Below the pieces are notes generated by a model. That model did not search any database, was not told where the DNA came from, and was given only the letters and a program-made list of their open reading frames with translations. Shown here one piece after another: positions 32,512 to 39,320 of a DNA stretch of 39,320 nucleotides (its first letter is position 1; every line of letters starts with the position of its first letter). The translations under genes were made by a program, and so were the position numbers. The DNA lies in contig JABGQT010000105.1 in NCBI GenBank assembly GCA_018648685.1, positions 1 to 39,320 of the forward strand. The letters are read 5' to 3'. This DNA comes from Anaerolineae bacterium. Lineage in GTDB: Bacteria; Chloroflexota; Anaerolineae; Anaerolineales; Villigracilaceae.

Positions 32512-33573
32512 ATGAAATTAGGCATTATCGGATTACCCCAAACAGGAAAAACCACTCTTTTCAACGCCCTTACCGGGCATGACCAGCCAACAACAGCCAG
32601 CGCAGGACGCATAGAAGTACATACCGCAGTGGTAGACGTTCCCGATCCGCGAGTAGATACGCTTTCGGCCATGTACAACCCCAAAAAGACCGCTTACGCC
32701 AAAGTGACCTATGCTGATATTGCGGGTTTGGAAGGAAGCGGACAAGGCAGCATCTCTGGACAATTACTGAATCAGATCGCACAGATGGATGGATTGATCC
32801 ACGTTGTCCGTTGCTTTGAAGATGATAGCGTCCCGCACGCGGCAGGAAGCGTGAATCCGCTTAGGGACATCGATTCGATGAATAGTGAATTGCTGCTAAA
32901 CGACCTGATCGTCGTGGAGCGAAAACTCGAAAAGTTGACCGAAGAGAGAAAACGCGGCGGCACAGATAAGGTTATCAACGCACGCCAAACTGAACTTTTT
33001 GAGCGTATTCTAGCTATTCTCTCTGAAGATAAACCGCTTCGGGGAGTTGAGTTTAGCGACCAGGAACTGAACGATATGTCGGGGTTTGGGTTGCTAACAC
33101 GCAAGCCGATGATGATCCTGCTGAATCTCGGAGAAGGGCAAGCCAAACCTGAGGTCGAAGCGGAGCTTTCCATCCCCGTTGTAGATTTGATGGGCAAGCT
33201 AGAGATGGAAATTTCCCAACTCCCAGAAGACGATGCCGAAATGTTTATGGCAGAATATGAGATCAAAGAGCCGGGGCTTAATAAGATGATCCGCCTTTCT
33301 TATGACTTGCTCACCCTGCAATCTTTCTTCACTGTTGGCGAAGACGAGGTCCGCGCGTGGACAGTAAAACGTGGCGCAAACGCGCAGGAGGCAGCGGGCA
33401 CAATTCACTCCGATCTTGAAAAAGGATTTATTCGTGCGGAGGTAGTCACTTACGAAGATCTGACCACGCTTGGCAGCATGAGCGAAGCACGCAATCACGG
33501 CAAGTTCCGCTTGGAGGGGAAGAAATATATCGTTCAGGATGGAGAAATTGTGCATATCCGCTTTAATATCTAG
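32512..33573 (+). CDS. ychF: YchF/OLA1-family GTPase/ATPase
   Basis: 353 aa, typical length. P-loop 'GLPQTGKTTLF' at 7-17, switch region 'YADIAGLEGSGQG', and a C-terminal TGS-type domain ('TWTVKRGANAQEAAGTIHSDL'). YchF is a universal TRAFAC-class NTPase that prefers ATP, binds ribosomes and affects stress responses. The base-recognition N-x-x-E is seen here as NLGE within 'MMILLNLGE'. The P-loop Gln-Thr replaces the more common Asn-Val. It follows the palindromic repeat at 32454 and has its own terminator; GAGAG precedes the ATG. Confidence 0.95.
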   Translation: MKLGIIGLPQTGKTTLFNALTGHDQPTTASAGRIEVHTAVVDVPDPRVDTLSAMYNPKKTAYAKVTYADIAGLEGSGQGSISGQLLNQIAQMDGLIHVVRCFEDDSVPHAAGSVNPLRDIDSMNSELLLNDLIVVERKLEKLTEERKRGGTDKVINARQTELFERILAILSEDKPLRGVEFSDQELNDMSGFGLLTRKPMMILLNLGEGQAKPEVEAELSIPVVDLMGKLEMEISQLPEDDAEMFMAEYEIKEPGLNKMIRLSYDLLTLQSFFTVGEDEVRAWTVKRGANAQEAAGTIHSDLEKGFIRAEVVTYEDLTTLGSMSEARNHGKFRLEGKKYIVQDGEIVHIRFNI

Positions 33574-33625
33574 GAAAGAGTACTTAGCGGAACCTTTAAG
33601 ACAAAATCATCCCATATAAATGATT

Positions 33626-33652
33626 AGTGCCCCTAAAATAAGGGGCACTTTT
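33626..33652 (+). terminator. intrinsic terminator of ychF
   Basis: AGTGCCCCT and AGGGGCACT pair around a 6-base loop, followed by TTT. Confidence 0.75.
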
Positions 33653-33705
33653 GTTGTACAATGAATTCATGTAATCTTTTTTCTACGCTATAAAAGGAGT
33701 TTTTC

Positions 33706-34710
33706 ATGTTTTCGTTTTTAGAAAAGAAATCAAAGACCTTATTACTTCTTCTTGCTCTACTCTTTATAATCGCTTGCTCACTTGGGGAAACAACAACCGC
33801 GCCGCCGGCATTTGATGCAACCAAAGCTGCATTGGAGCTGGAGGCAACAGCGATGGTTTTACAGCTCACACAATCGGCGATGTCTAACCAGCCTGCCGCT
33901 GCTCCCACCCTTCCGCCTGTTGCGCCCACTGTTGCTCCTCAACAACCACAACCAACTGTTGCTCCCGTCAATACTGTATCCACCATGCCAGATTTTGATA
34001 CTTGGATGAAATCTGCCAGCATTTTGGTTTTCGAAGATATTGCGGCCGATTTCAATGTATATCGCTATGTACCGATCGCCATATCAGGCATGGGCTTGAA
34101 TTATGTTGACGAGGCAGATTACCTAGGGCGTTTCAAAAATCAATTGCTCTCGAACGGACCCGGCGGGCAAGGCTGGGATTTGATCATTGCTGCCAAAGAG
34201 ATCCGTAGTGATCTACAGGGCGAATTCTATGTATATCTGAATGATGCTCTGGGGCGAGGCAGCTCAGTTATCCTCGAAGAGTGGGATATGGATCGGCTCG
34301 GTAATGGCAAACTTAGCCTTCTTACCGGGCGCTGCGGCATCGATTTTTCCAGGAACTGGACAGATACAGATATTAACGATACCGTCATCTATGCCGTTAA
34401 CGGCACTCATCGAGCTCATCATGAGCCAAATGAAGGGCTTTCACTCAGTAATGTGACCGGTTATTGGCTTGGCTGGGATTTAGGCGACCGTATGCGTCTT
34501 GCGCCGGGCAGCTCAGCTACACCGCTGTGGGGTTTATACGGTACTTCAACCAGCAATGATATTGTTGCAGCTTCCTGCGTAGATGATCGTTTTATTATCC
34601 AAACCTATGCTACGCACAGTTACGCGCAAAGCAGGGTCGTACCCGTTTGGCAAAATTATATTTACAGTACCTTGCGTGCGCGGTATGATTACCTGGCTGC
34701 TCAACAGTAG
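33706..34710 (+). CDS. lipoprotein of unknown function with Pro/Thr-rich linker
   Basis: 334 aa, signal peptide with lipobox IIAC (Cys24). A Pro/Gln/Ala/Thr-rich linker (about 60-95) leads to a ~230-residue domain of alternating strands and helices: 'ASILVFEDIAAD', 'WDLIIAAKEIRSD', 'LGRGSSVILEEWDMD'. This order resembles flavodoxin/glutamine-amidotransferase-like folds used in ThuA or DUF4350-type domains, but no catalytic motif is visible. Two Cys in the C-terminal half (near residues 209 and 287) could form a disulfide. AAAAGGAG precedes the ATG. Extracytoplasmic. Confidence 0.7.
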   Translation: MFSFLEKKSKTLLLLLALLFIIACSLGETTTAPPAFDATKAALELEATAMVLQLTQSAMSNQPAAAPTLPPVAPTVAPQQPQPTVAPVNTVSTMPDFDTWMKSASILVFEDIAADFNVYRYVPIAISGMGLNYVDEADYLGRFKNQLLSNGPGGQGWDLIIAAKEIRSDLQGEFYVYLNDALGRGSSVILEEWDMDRLGNGKLSLLTGRCGIDFSRNWTDTDINDTVIYAVNGTHRAHHEPNEGLSLSNVTGYWLGWDLGDRMRLAPGSSATPLWGLYGTSTSNDIVAASCVDDRFIIQTYATHSYAQSRVVPVWQNYIYSTLRARYDYLAAQQ

Positions 34711-34735
34711 CATCTTTTTACCAACTAAATAGAAG

Positions 34736-34769
34736 AGACCTGACAGGTTTTCAAAAACCTGTCAGGTCT
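34736..34769. repeat. palindromic repeat (copy 2), 16-bp perfect arms
   Basis: The same AGACCTGACAGGTTTT arms as at 32454 with a 2-base centre. It lies between the lipoprotein gene and pepF and may act as a terminator. Confidence 0.8.
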
Positions 34770-34800
34770 TATTTTCTAGCAATTTTTACAGGAGCAAAAA

Positions 34801-36570
34801 ATGACCTTCACCCAAAGCAAATGGAGTCTTGATGATCTTTTTCCAGGATTTGAAAGTCCAGAGCTTGAAGCGAGCTACAAAAAGCTAGATGAACAGATCA
34901 CTGCTTTTGAAGCCCTACGCCCAAAACTCAAAGCAGATATAGACGTGGAAGACTTCATGGAGATGCTTGAAGCCTCCGAAAAAAGCACCCGTATTATTCA
35001 TAAACTCTATTCTTTCGCAGGATTAGCTTTTTCTGCTGATACACAAGACCAGGTTGCGCAATCTGCACAGTCACGGATAGATCAATTCTATGCTGAGGTG
35101 CAAAACCGCACTCTCTTCTTCAGCCTGTGGTGGAAAGACCTCGACAAAAAAACTGCCGAGCGCTTTATGGATGTCTCTGGCGATTATCGTTACTACCTCG
35201 AAGAAATTCGCAACTTCAAGCCACATACTCTCAGCGAAGCGGAAGAGAAGATTCTCAACATCAAAAATGTAACAGGCTCCAGCGCACTGGTCACTCTCTA
35301 CAGTGCGATCACAAATCGCTACGTATTTAAGCTCGAAGTAGATGGTGAAGAAAAAGAGATGACGCGCGGCGAGTTGATGACCTTTGTCCGCGGGGCAGAT
35401 TCCGACCAACGCGCCGCTGCTTATCAGGAGCTTTATCGCGTATATGCTGAGGATGGGCCGATCCTTGGGCAGATGTATCAAACCCGGGTACGAGATTGGG
35501 GCAACGAAAACGTCAACTTGCGCAAATTTGAAAATCCCATTTCGGCCAGAAATTTGGGGAACGACATCCCGGATCAAGCCATCGACACATTGTTGGATGT
35601 CTGCGAGAAAAATGCAGATGTTTTTCAGCGTTATTTCAAGCTCAAGGCAAAACATCTCGGCGTGGATAAATTGCGTCGCTACGATGTCTATGCCCCTGTC
35701 GTGAAATCGGATAAGAAATATGATTTTGGGGATGCCGCAGAAATGGTGATGGAATCCTTCGGGACATTCGACCCCAAACTTGCCAGCCTTGCCAAACGTG
35801 TTTTCGACGACGAACATCTCGACTCTGAAGTCCGCAAAGGGAAACGGGGTGGCGCATTTTGTTGGTCGGTGACCCCCGAAATGTCCCCTTGGGTTTTGCT
35901 CAATTATCAGGGACGCGCGGATGATGTAGCAACGATGGCGCATGAGTTGGGACATGCCATCCATGCGATGTTGGCAGAACACCATAATATCTTCACCTTC
36001 CATTCTTCCTTGCCTCTTGCGGAAACTGCCTCAACATTTGCTGAAATGATGCTCGTAGATCAACTGCTCGAAAACGAAACCGACGAATCCGTGCGCCGCG
36101 ATCTACTTTTCCGACAAGTAGATGATTCTTACGCCACCATTATGCGCCAAGCCTATTTTGCGCTCTTTGAACGCAAGGCACACGCCATGGTCAAAGAGAA
36201 CGCTTCTGTAGATGAGCTGGCAGCTGCCTATCTTGAAAATCTTGAAACGCAATTTGGTGATGCGATCGAAGTTAGCGATGAATTCAAATGGGAATGGGTT
36301 TCTATCCCGCATATTTATCACACCCCATTCTATGTGTATGCTTATGCTTTTGGGCAATTGCTCGTACTTTCACTTTATAAGCAATTCAAAGCTGAAGGCG
36401 AGGCTTTCAAACCCCGCTACCTGAAACTGCTCTCAGCGGGTGGCTCGCAAGCCCCCGAAAAAATCCTGACCGAAGCGGGAATCAATATCCGTAGTGCAGA
36501 ATTCTGGCAAGGGGGTTTTGACGTGATCAAAGACTTGGTCGAGCAGTTGGAAGAATTGCCGATTGCATAG
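34801..36570 (+). CDS. pepF: oligoendopeptidase F (M3 family metallopeptidase)
   Basis: 589 aa, typical length. The zinc site is 'AHELGHAIHAM' with His381, Glu382 and His385; Glu408 in 'LPLAETASTFAEM' is the third ligand. The N-terminal helical lid and the M3 core 'FYVYAYAFGQLLVLSLY' are present. The enzyme cleaves short peptides, usually in the cytoplasm; there is no signal peptide. AGGAG lies just before the ATG. Single gene between the repeat at 34736 and a strong terminator. Confidence 0.97.
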   Translation: MTFTQSKWSLDDLFPGFESPELEASYKKLDEQITAFEALRPKLKADIDVEDFMEMLEASEKSTRIIHKLYSFAGLAFSADTQDQVAQSAQSRIDQFYAEVQNRTLFFSLWWKDLDKKTAERFMDVSGDYRYYLEEIRNFKPHTLSEAEEKILNIKNVTGSSALVTLYSAITNRYVFKLEVDGEEKEMTRGELMTFVRGADSDQRAAAYQELYRVYAEDGPILGQMYQTRVRDWGNENVNLRKFENPISARNLGNDIPDQAIDTLLDVCEKNADVFQRYFKLKAKHLGVDKLRRYDVYAPVVKSDKKYDFGDAAEMVMESFGTFDPKLASLAKRVFDDEHLDSEVRKGKRGGAFCWSVTPEMSPWVLLNYQGRADDVATMAHELGHAIHAMLAEHHNIFTFHSSLPLAETASTFAEMMLVDQLLENETDESVRRDLLFRQVDDSYATIMRQAYFALFERKAHAMVKENASVDELAAAYLENLETQFGDAIEVSDEFKWEWVSIPHIYHTPFYVYAYAFGQLLVLSLYKQFKAEGEAFKPRYLKLLSAGGSQAPEKILTEAGINIRSAEFWQGGFDVIKDLVEQLEELPIA

Positions 36571-36584
36571 AAGATCACTTGTGC

Positions 36585-36620
36585 AACAAAAACGCTCATC
36601 AGATGATGAGCGTTTTTGTT
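36585..36620 (+). terminator. intrinsic terminator of pepF
   Basis: Perfect 17-base arms with a 2-base centre, containing AAAAACGCTCATC and its complement, ending in TTTTTGTT. Confidence 0.92.
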
Positions 36621-36751
36621 GTGGGGTTACTATCTATACTTTATTCTCTTGCCATTTTTCATAAAACATAAGATAGTTGACATAATCCAATATAGTAGAA
36701 AAAATGCTATTCTGCTAGAATTCACACAGCGTATCAACTACGGAGGTATAT

Positions 36752-37615
36752 TTGACGTCTAAAAAAATTACTCGTCGCGATTTCTTGAAACTATCACTGT
36801 CGATGACTGGCGGTCTTAGCCTTTTGGGAGGAGGGTACACCTGGCTGATCGAGCCTCGATGGGTAGAGTTCACTTCCAACGATTTGCCGATCCGAAACCT
36901 ACCAAAGAACCTGATCGGGGCATCCCTTGTGCAGATTAGCGATATGCACATTGGGAATCGCTACAACTGGAGATATCAAATACCAACACTTGAAAAAGTA
37001 GCTGATTTAGCCCCCGATTTTATTGTGCATACAGGCGATTTTATCTCCTACGAAAGCGGTCAACAAATAGATCAACTACATGAAGTTCTTTCCCATGCCC
37101 CGCAAGGCAAACTTGGGACGGTTGCAATTCTTGGAAATCATGATTATGGCCATGGATGGAAGATGCCAGAAGTTGCCCAATCTGTTGTCGATGTTTTAGA
37201 ATACTACGGCATAGTTGTATTAAGAAACGAAAAAATATCTCTCAATGGTCTTCAAATCATCGGTTTAGATGATTATTGGGCAACTAATTACAATCCAGAA
37301 CCTATTCTTGCCTCGATAGAAAAAGATACACCATCAATCGTTCTTTGCCATAATCCAGATGTCGTTGATAAACCAGTGTGGGCTGGATATCAAGGCTGGA
37401 TTTTGGCAGGTCACACGCATGGAGGCCAGGTTAAACCACCTTTTCTCCCACCACCTATCTTACCTGTCCGAAATTCTTCTTACACTTCAGGATCGTTTGA
37501 CCTTGGGGACGGTCGTAATCTTTATATCAATCGAGCTTTGGGTAATCTCTGGCCTGTTCGGTTCAGCGTACGCCCAGAAATTGCGACGTTTACACTAAAA
37601 AATCAAACATCATAA
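36752..37615 (+). CDS. Tat-exported metallophosphoesterase (YkuE-like)
   Basis: 287 aa from TTG 36752, supported by GGAGG 5 bases upstream. The N terminus has a twin-arginine signal ('TRRDFLKLSLS') and a hydrophobic stretch. MPE blocks: 'QISDMHIG', 'HTGDFISYE', 'ILGNHDYGHG', 'LCHNPDV' and 'LAGHTHGGQV'. These are the ligands of the two-metal site; YkuE-like enzymes act outside the cytoplasm, some on UDP-diacylglucosamine-type lipids, but the substrate here is unknown. Single gene; an AT-rich hairpin covers its stop codon. Confidence 0.92.
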   Translation: MTSKKITRRDFLKLSLSMTGGLSLLGGGYTWLIEPRWVEFTSNDLPIRNLPKNLIGASLVQISDMHIGNRYNWRYQIPTLEKVADLAPDFIVHTGDFISYESGQQIDQLHEVLSHAPQGKLGTVAILGNHDYGHGWKMPEVAQSVVDVLEYYGIVVLRNEKISLNGLQIIGLDDYWATNYNPEPILASIEKDTPSIVLCHNPDVVDKPVWAGYQGWILAGHTHGGQVKPPFLPPPILPVRNSSYTSGSFDLGDGRNLYINRALGNLWPVRFSVRPEIATFTLKNQTS

Positions 37616-37638
37616 AATATTATCCAATATTTTATGAT
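37609..37638. terminator. AT-rich hairpin over the metallophosphoesterase stop codon
   Basis: Perfect 13-base arms (37609-37621 and 37626-37638) with an ATCC loop, almost all A/T. The stem is weak. It is a possible bidirectional transcript end between convergent genes. Confidence 0.45.
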
Positions 37639-37717
37639 TGCTTCTAGCTCTAAAGCGGGTGAATTGCATATCTTTTTGGGTATCTCTTACCGTTGTGCTG
37701 TATTTGCCATTTCAGAA

Positions 37718-38806
37718 TTAGCTTGTTACTTTTCGCATCACCCATTCTAATAGTCCGCGCTGGAATCGTTTACGCCAATAATACGAAAAGATGATCGCCA
37801 AGATGGTAAAAATAGCTGCGCTTAGTGTAGCAAACTCTAGTGTTTGATTCTCAAGTCTCCCGATCATTTCAAGAAATCCCATTCCAAGCACTACATGAGC
37901 TACGTAAAGTGTTAAGGCCAACTGCCCAGTTGACACCAAGGGAGAGAATATCTGTGCCTTTGGATATCGAAATGTAAGCTCCAGACATAGCATGATGATC
38001 GCAATAGCTGTACCTGTACCTGCGATGATGTATAGCGGCACAGGCGGTATTGGCTCTGTTGCAAATATGATCCCATTTTCACCTGGAAATGACTTGAGCA
38101 AAATAAAAGACAGCGTTTCTGCAACAGCGGCTGCTGAAATGCTCACCCACAGAATTTTCTTGCGAAGCTGGCTATTTTTCACATCTTGGCGTCCTAACCA
38201 CATTCCAATAAAAATAAAAGCTAGCCAAGGGATCACCGGATGAAAACCATTGAAGAAGATATGTCGTCCCATACCTGCCAATGTCCAAAAATCGAGATAG
38301 GTAAGTGTTGCAAAATCCCATCCTACTTCGTAATCAAAGATAAATACCAAGAGAAGAAAAGCGACTATTAGAGCGATTGCCCCAGCCCATAATTGGCGAT
38401 CTGATACAGTCAATAATAAAGCTGCAATTGCAATATAGACTCCATAGAAATGCAAAATATCTGCGGGCCACAAGGGTGTATATAGAAGTCCGACCACAAA
38501 TAAAAATACTGCTCGCTTGAGTAGCATTTTCCGGTCACGGCGAATGCGAGCTTGATCTTGAGATATCCGTCCCTTACTCGAAAGCATCGATATTCCAACT
38601 CCTGCTAAGATCACAAATGTGGCTGCTGCTCGGCCATCAAATAGTCCAGCAAACCAGACCAACCACGCCGGGCCGTTTTCACTTGCTCCCATAACAACTT
38701 TGTAATTGACAATAACCATGCCAAATACGGCTAGCGATCGAGCAACATCATAGCCAATTATTCGTGTTTTTTTGTTTTGGACTTCAGTATGTTGAATTTG
38801 ACTCAT
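37718..38806 (-). CDS. DUF418/DUF1624-type acyltransferase-like membrane protein
   Basis: 362 aa, about nine to ten transmembrane helices. The opening 'TRIIGYDVARSLAVFGMVIVN' is the signature of DUF1624/heparan-alpha-glucosaminide acetyltransferase-like proteins, and the C-terminal part ('LALTLYVAHVVLGMG') matches DUF418. Such proteins are thought to move acyl groups across the membrane; the substrate is unknown. It follows the four-helix protein gene by 34 bp on the same strand, so the two probably form an operon. AGGA lies before the ATG. Confidence 0.85.
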   Translation of the reverse strand: MSQIQHTEVQNKKTRIIGYDVARSLAVFGMVIVNYKVVMGASENGPAWLVWFAGLFDGRAAATFVILAGVGISMLSSKGRISQDQARIRRDRKMLLKRAVFLFVVGLLYTPLWPADILHFYGVYIAIAALLLTVSDRQLWAGAIALIVAFLLLVFIFDYEVGWDFATLTYLDFWTLAGMGRHIFFNGFHPVIPWLAFIFIGMWLGRQDVKNSQLRKKILWVSISAAAVAETLSFILLKSFPGENGIIFATEPIPPVPLYIIAGTGTAIAIIMLCLELTFRYPKAQIFSPLVSTGQLALTLYVAHVVLGMGFLEMIGRLENQTLEFATLSAAIFTILAIIFSYYWRKRFQRGLLEWVMRKVTS

Positions 38807-38840
38807 AATATTCCTAGGACTTTATTAGTGCCTATGATAT

Positions 38841-39278
38841 TTAAAACCCGATCAATTGCATCACGATTCCAAAGATCAGACTCAACTCCAACCCCATGAG
38901 CATCACACTTAGGCGTTTGGCATGTCCGCGTGGGGAGAGTTGGCCAGCCTTATCCGCTGTACGGAGTAAAGGATAAAGTCGCCAATAGAAGGATGCGATC
39001 GTGATAACCAAAGCAATTGCTGCCAAAATAAGGGTGCTTTCAGGAGCTGTAAAAACCAAGACAAGCACAAGGGCGATCACGATCATTTTCACCCCTGCCA
39101 ACCAATTGACCAGATAGCGCATCAGCATATGAACTTCGGGGTCAGCTTTGGATTTCTCCCAGCTACTGAAAATGCAGGCTCCATTGAATTTACAGTTATC
39201 TTGCATGAAGTACAGTTCCAGCATATTCAGGCTTTCTATGAAAGCAAATACAAGTAGGGTGATTTGAAGGGTTTTCAT
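38841..39278 (-). CDS. four-helix membrane protein of unknown function
   Basis: 145 aa with four hydrophobic helices (about 3-22, 53-78, 80-97, 123-144). A short external loop after helix 1 has two Cys ('DNCKFNGACIF') that could form a disulfide. I do not recognise the family. It is the first gene of the probable two-gene unit with the DUF418 protein. Its promoter would lie at the edge of the window; only a 12-base palindrome (GATTAGCTAATC, 39291-39302) is visible there. Confidence 0.7.
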   Translation of the reverse strand: MKTLQITLLVFAFIESLNMLELYFMQDNCKFNGACIFSSWEKSKADPEVHMLMRYLVNWLAGVKMIVIALVLVLVFTAPESTLILAAIALVITIASFYWRLYPLLRTADKAGQLSPRGHAKRLSVMLMGLELSLIFGIVMQLIGF

Positions 39279-39320
39279 AAGGATCTCTTAGATTAGCTAA
39301 TCGTCTTCTTTTATTTACGC

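Noticed and set aside
32772..33266. 164-aa Ser-rich minus-strand reading frame within ychF
   Set aside because: Antisense shadow of a conserved GTPase; Ser-rich composition is typical of such shadows.
32454..34769. Possible CRISPR-like repeats
   Set aside because: Only two full palindrome copies 2.25 kb apart with ordinary genes between them; no spacers and no cas genes.
35071..36003. 310-aa reading frame on the minus strand inside pepF
   Set aside because: It is fully antisense to a well-conserved M3 peptidase, has no ribosome-binding site and shows no recognisable domain.
36677..36705. TTGACA-based promoter before the Tat metallophosphoesterase
   Set aside because: A good -35-like hexamer is present, but no acceptable -10 box lies 16-18 bp downstream.

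Overview
This window looks like a chromosomal segment of a moderate-GC bacterium of the Chloroflexota, most likely class Anaerolineae. That is an inference. It rests on Thr/Pro-rich extracellular linkers, an FMN-riboswitch-controlled NMT1/THI5-like binding protein of the RibY type, a suite of unusual secreted lipoproteins, and many short palindromic intergenic repeats. I see no phage, transposase, CRISPR array or rRNA. There is one tRNA gene.

Region 1 (about 0.1-10.8 kb) is the most unusual part. Four minus-strand secreted lipoproteins (a PEBP/Raf-kinase-inhibitor-like hybrid, an arylsulfotransferase-like protein, a protein made almost only of a small helical repeat, and a two-domain DUF1566 protein) lie next to a PMT-type membrane glycosyltransferase and a GtrA-like protein. 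Four promoters in this region (before the PEBP hybrid, the repeat protein, the DUF1566 protein and the glycosyltransferase) share a -10 box and three 7-base half-sites spaced exactly 11 bp apart, at identical distances. This is the geometry of an OmpR/PhoB-type response-regulator site. The proteins also share modules: an 'LGVTEEAL' helical repeat in three lipoproteins, and a four-cysteine module found both in the PEBP hybrid and in a large extracellular loop of the glycosyltransferase. I propose a co-regulated cell-surface system. A degenerate version of the same promoter precedes the DUF2202 lipoprotein at 26.7 kb.

Region 2 (6.7-16 kb, plus strand apart from the GtrA/glycosyltransferase pair) holds a small membrane protein, an S51-type peptidase, a membrane-anchored TPR protein, a C69 dipeptidase, a YegS-type lipid kinase coupled to an SH3-like protein, and a stand-alone DUF971 protein. 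Two of these genes appear to start as leaderless mRNAs. Region 3 (16-22 kb) holds a metallophosphoesterase, a membrane protein, a riboflavin uptake locus (FMN riboswitch, RibY-like protein, ABC ATPase, but no permease) and panC. Region 4 (21.7-25.7 kb) holds a small conserved protein, ssb, a lipoprotein, a LAB_N plus GT2 pair, and a GT87-like transferase.

Region 5 (25.8-39.3 kb) holds the DUF2202 lipoprotein, a P2A ATPase behind what I read as a yybP-ykoY (manganese) riboswitch, a membrane protein, glgC, tRNA-Leu(CAA), ychF, a lipoprotein, pepF, a Tat-type metallophosphoesterase, a DUF418-type membrane protein and a four-helix membrane protein. Most transcription units end in clear intrinsic terminators. 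Several intergenic gaps carry short inverted-repeat elements, one of which appears to have been absorbed into the N terminus of the GtrA-like protein. Coordinates of short sites were counted by hand and may be off by a base or two.
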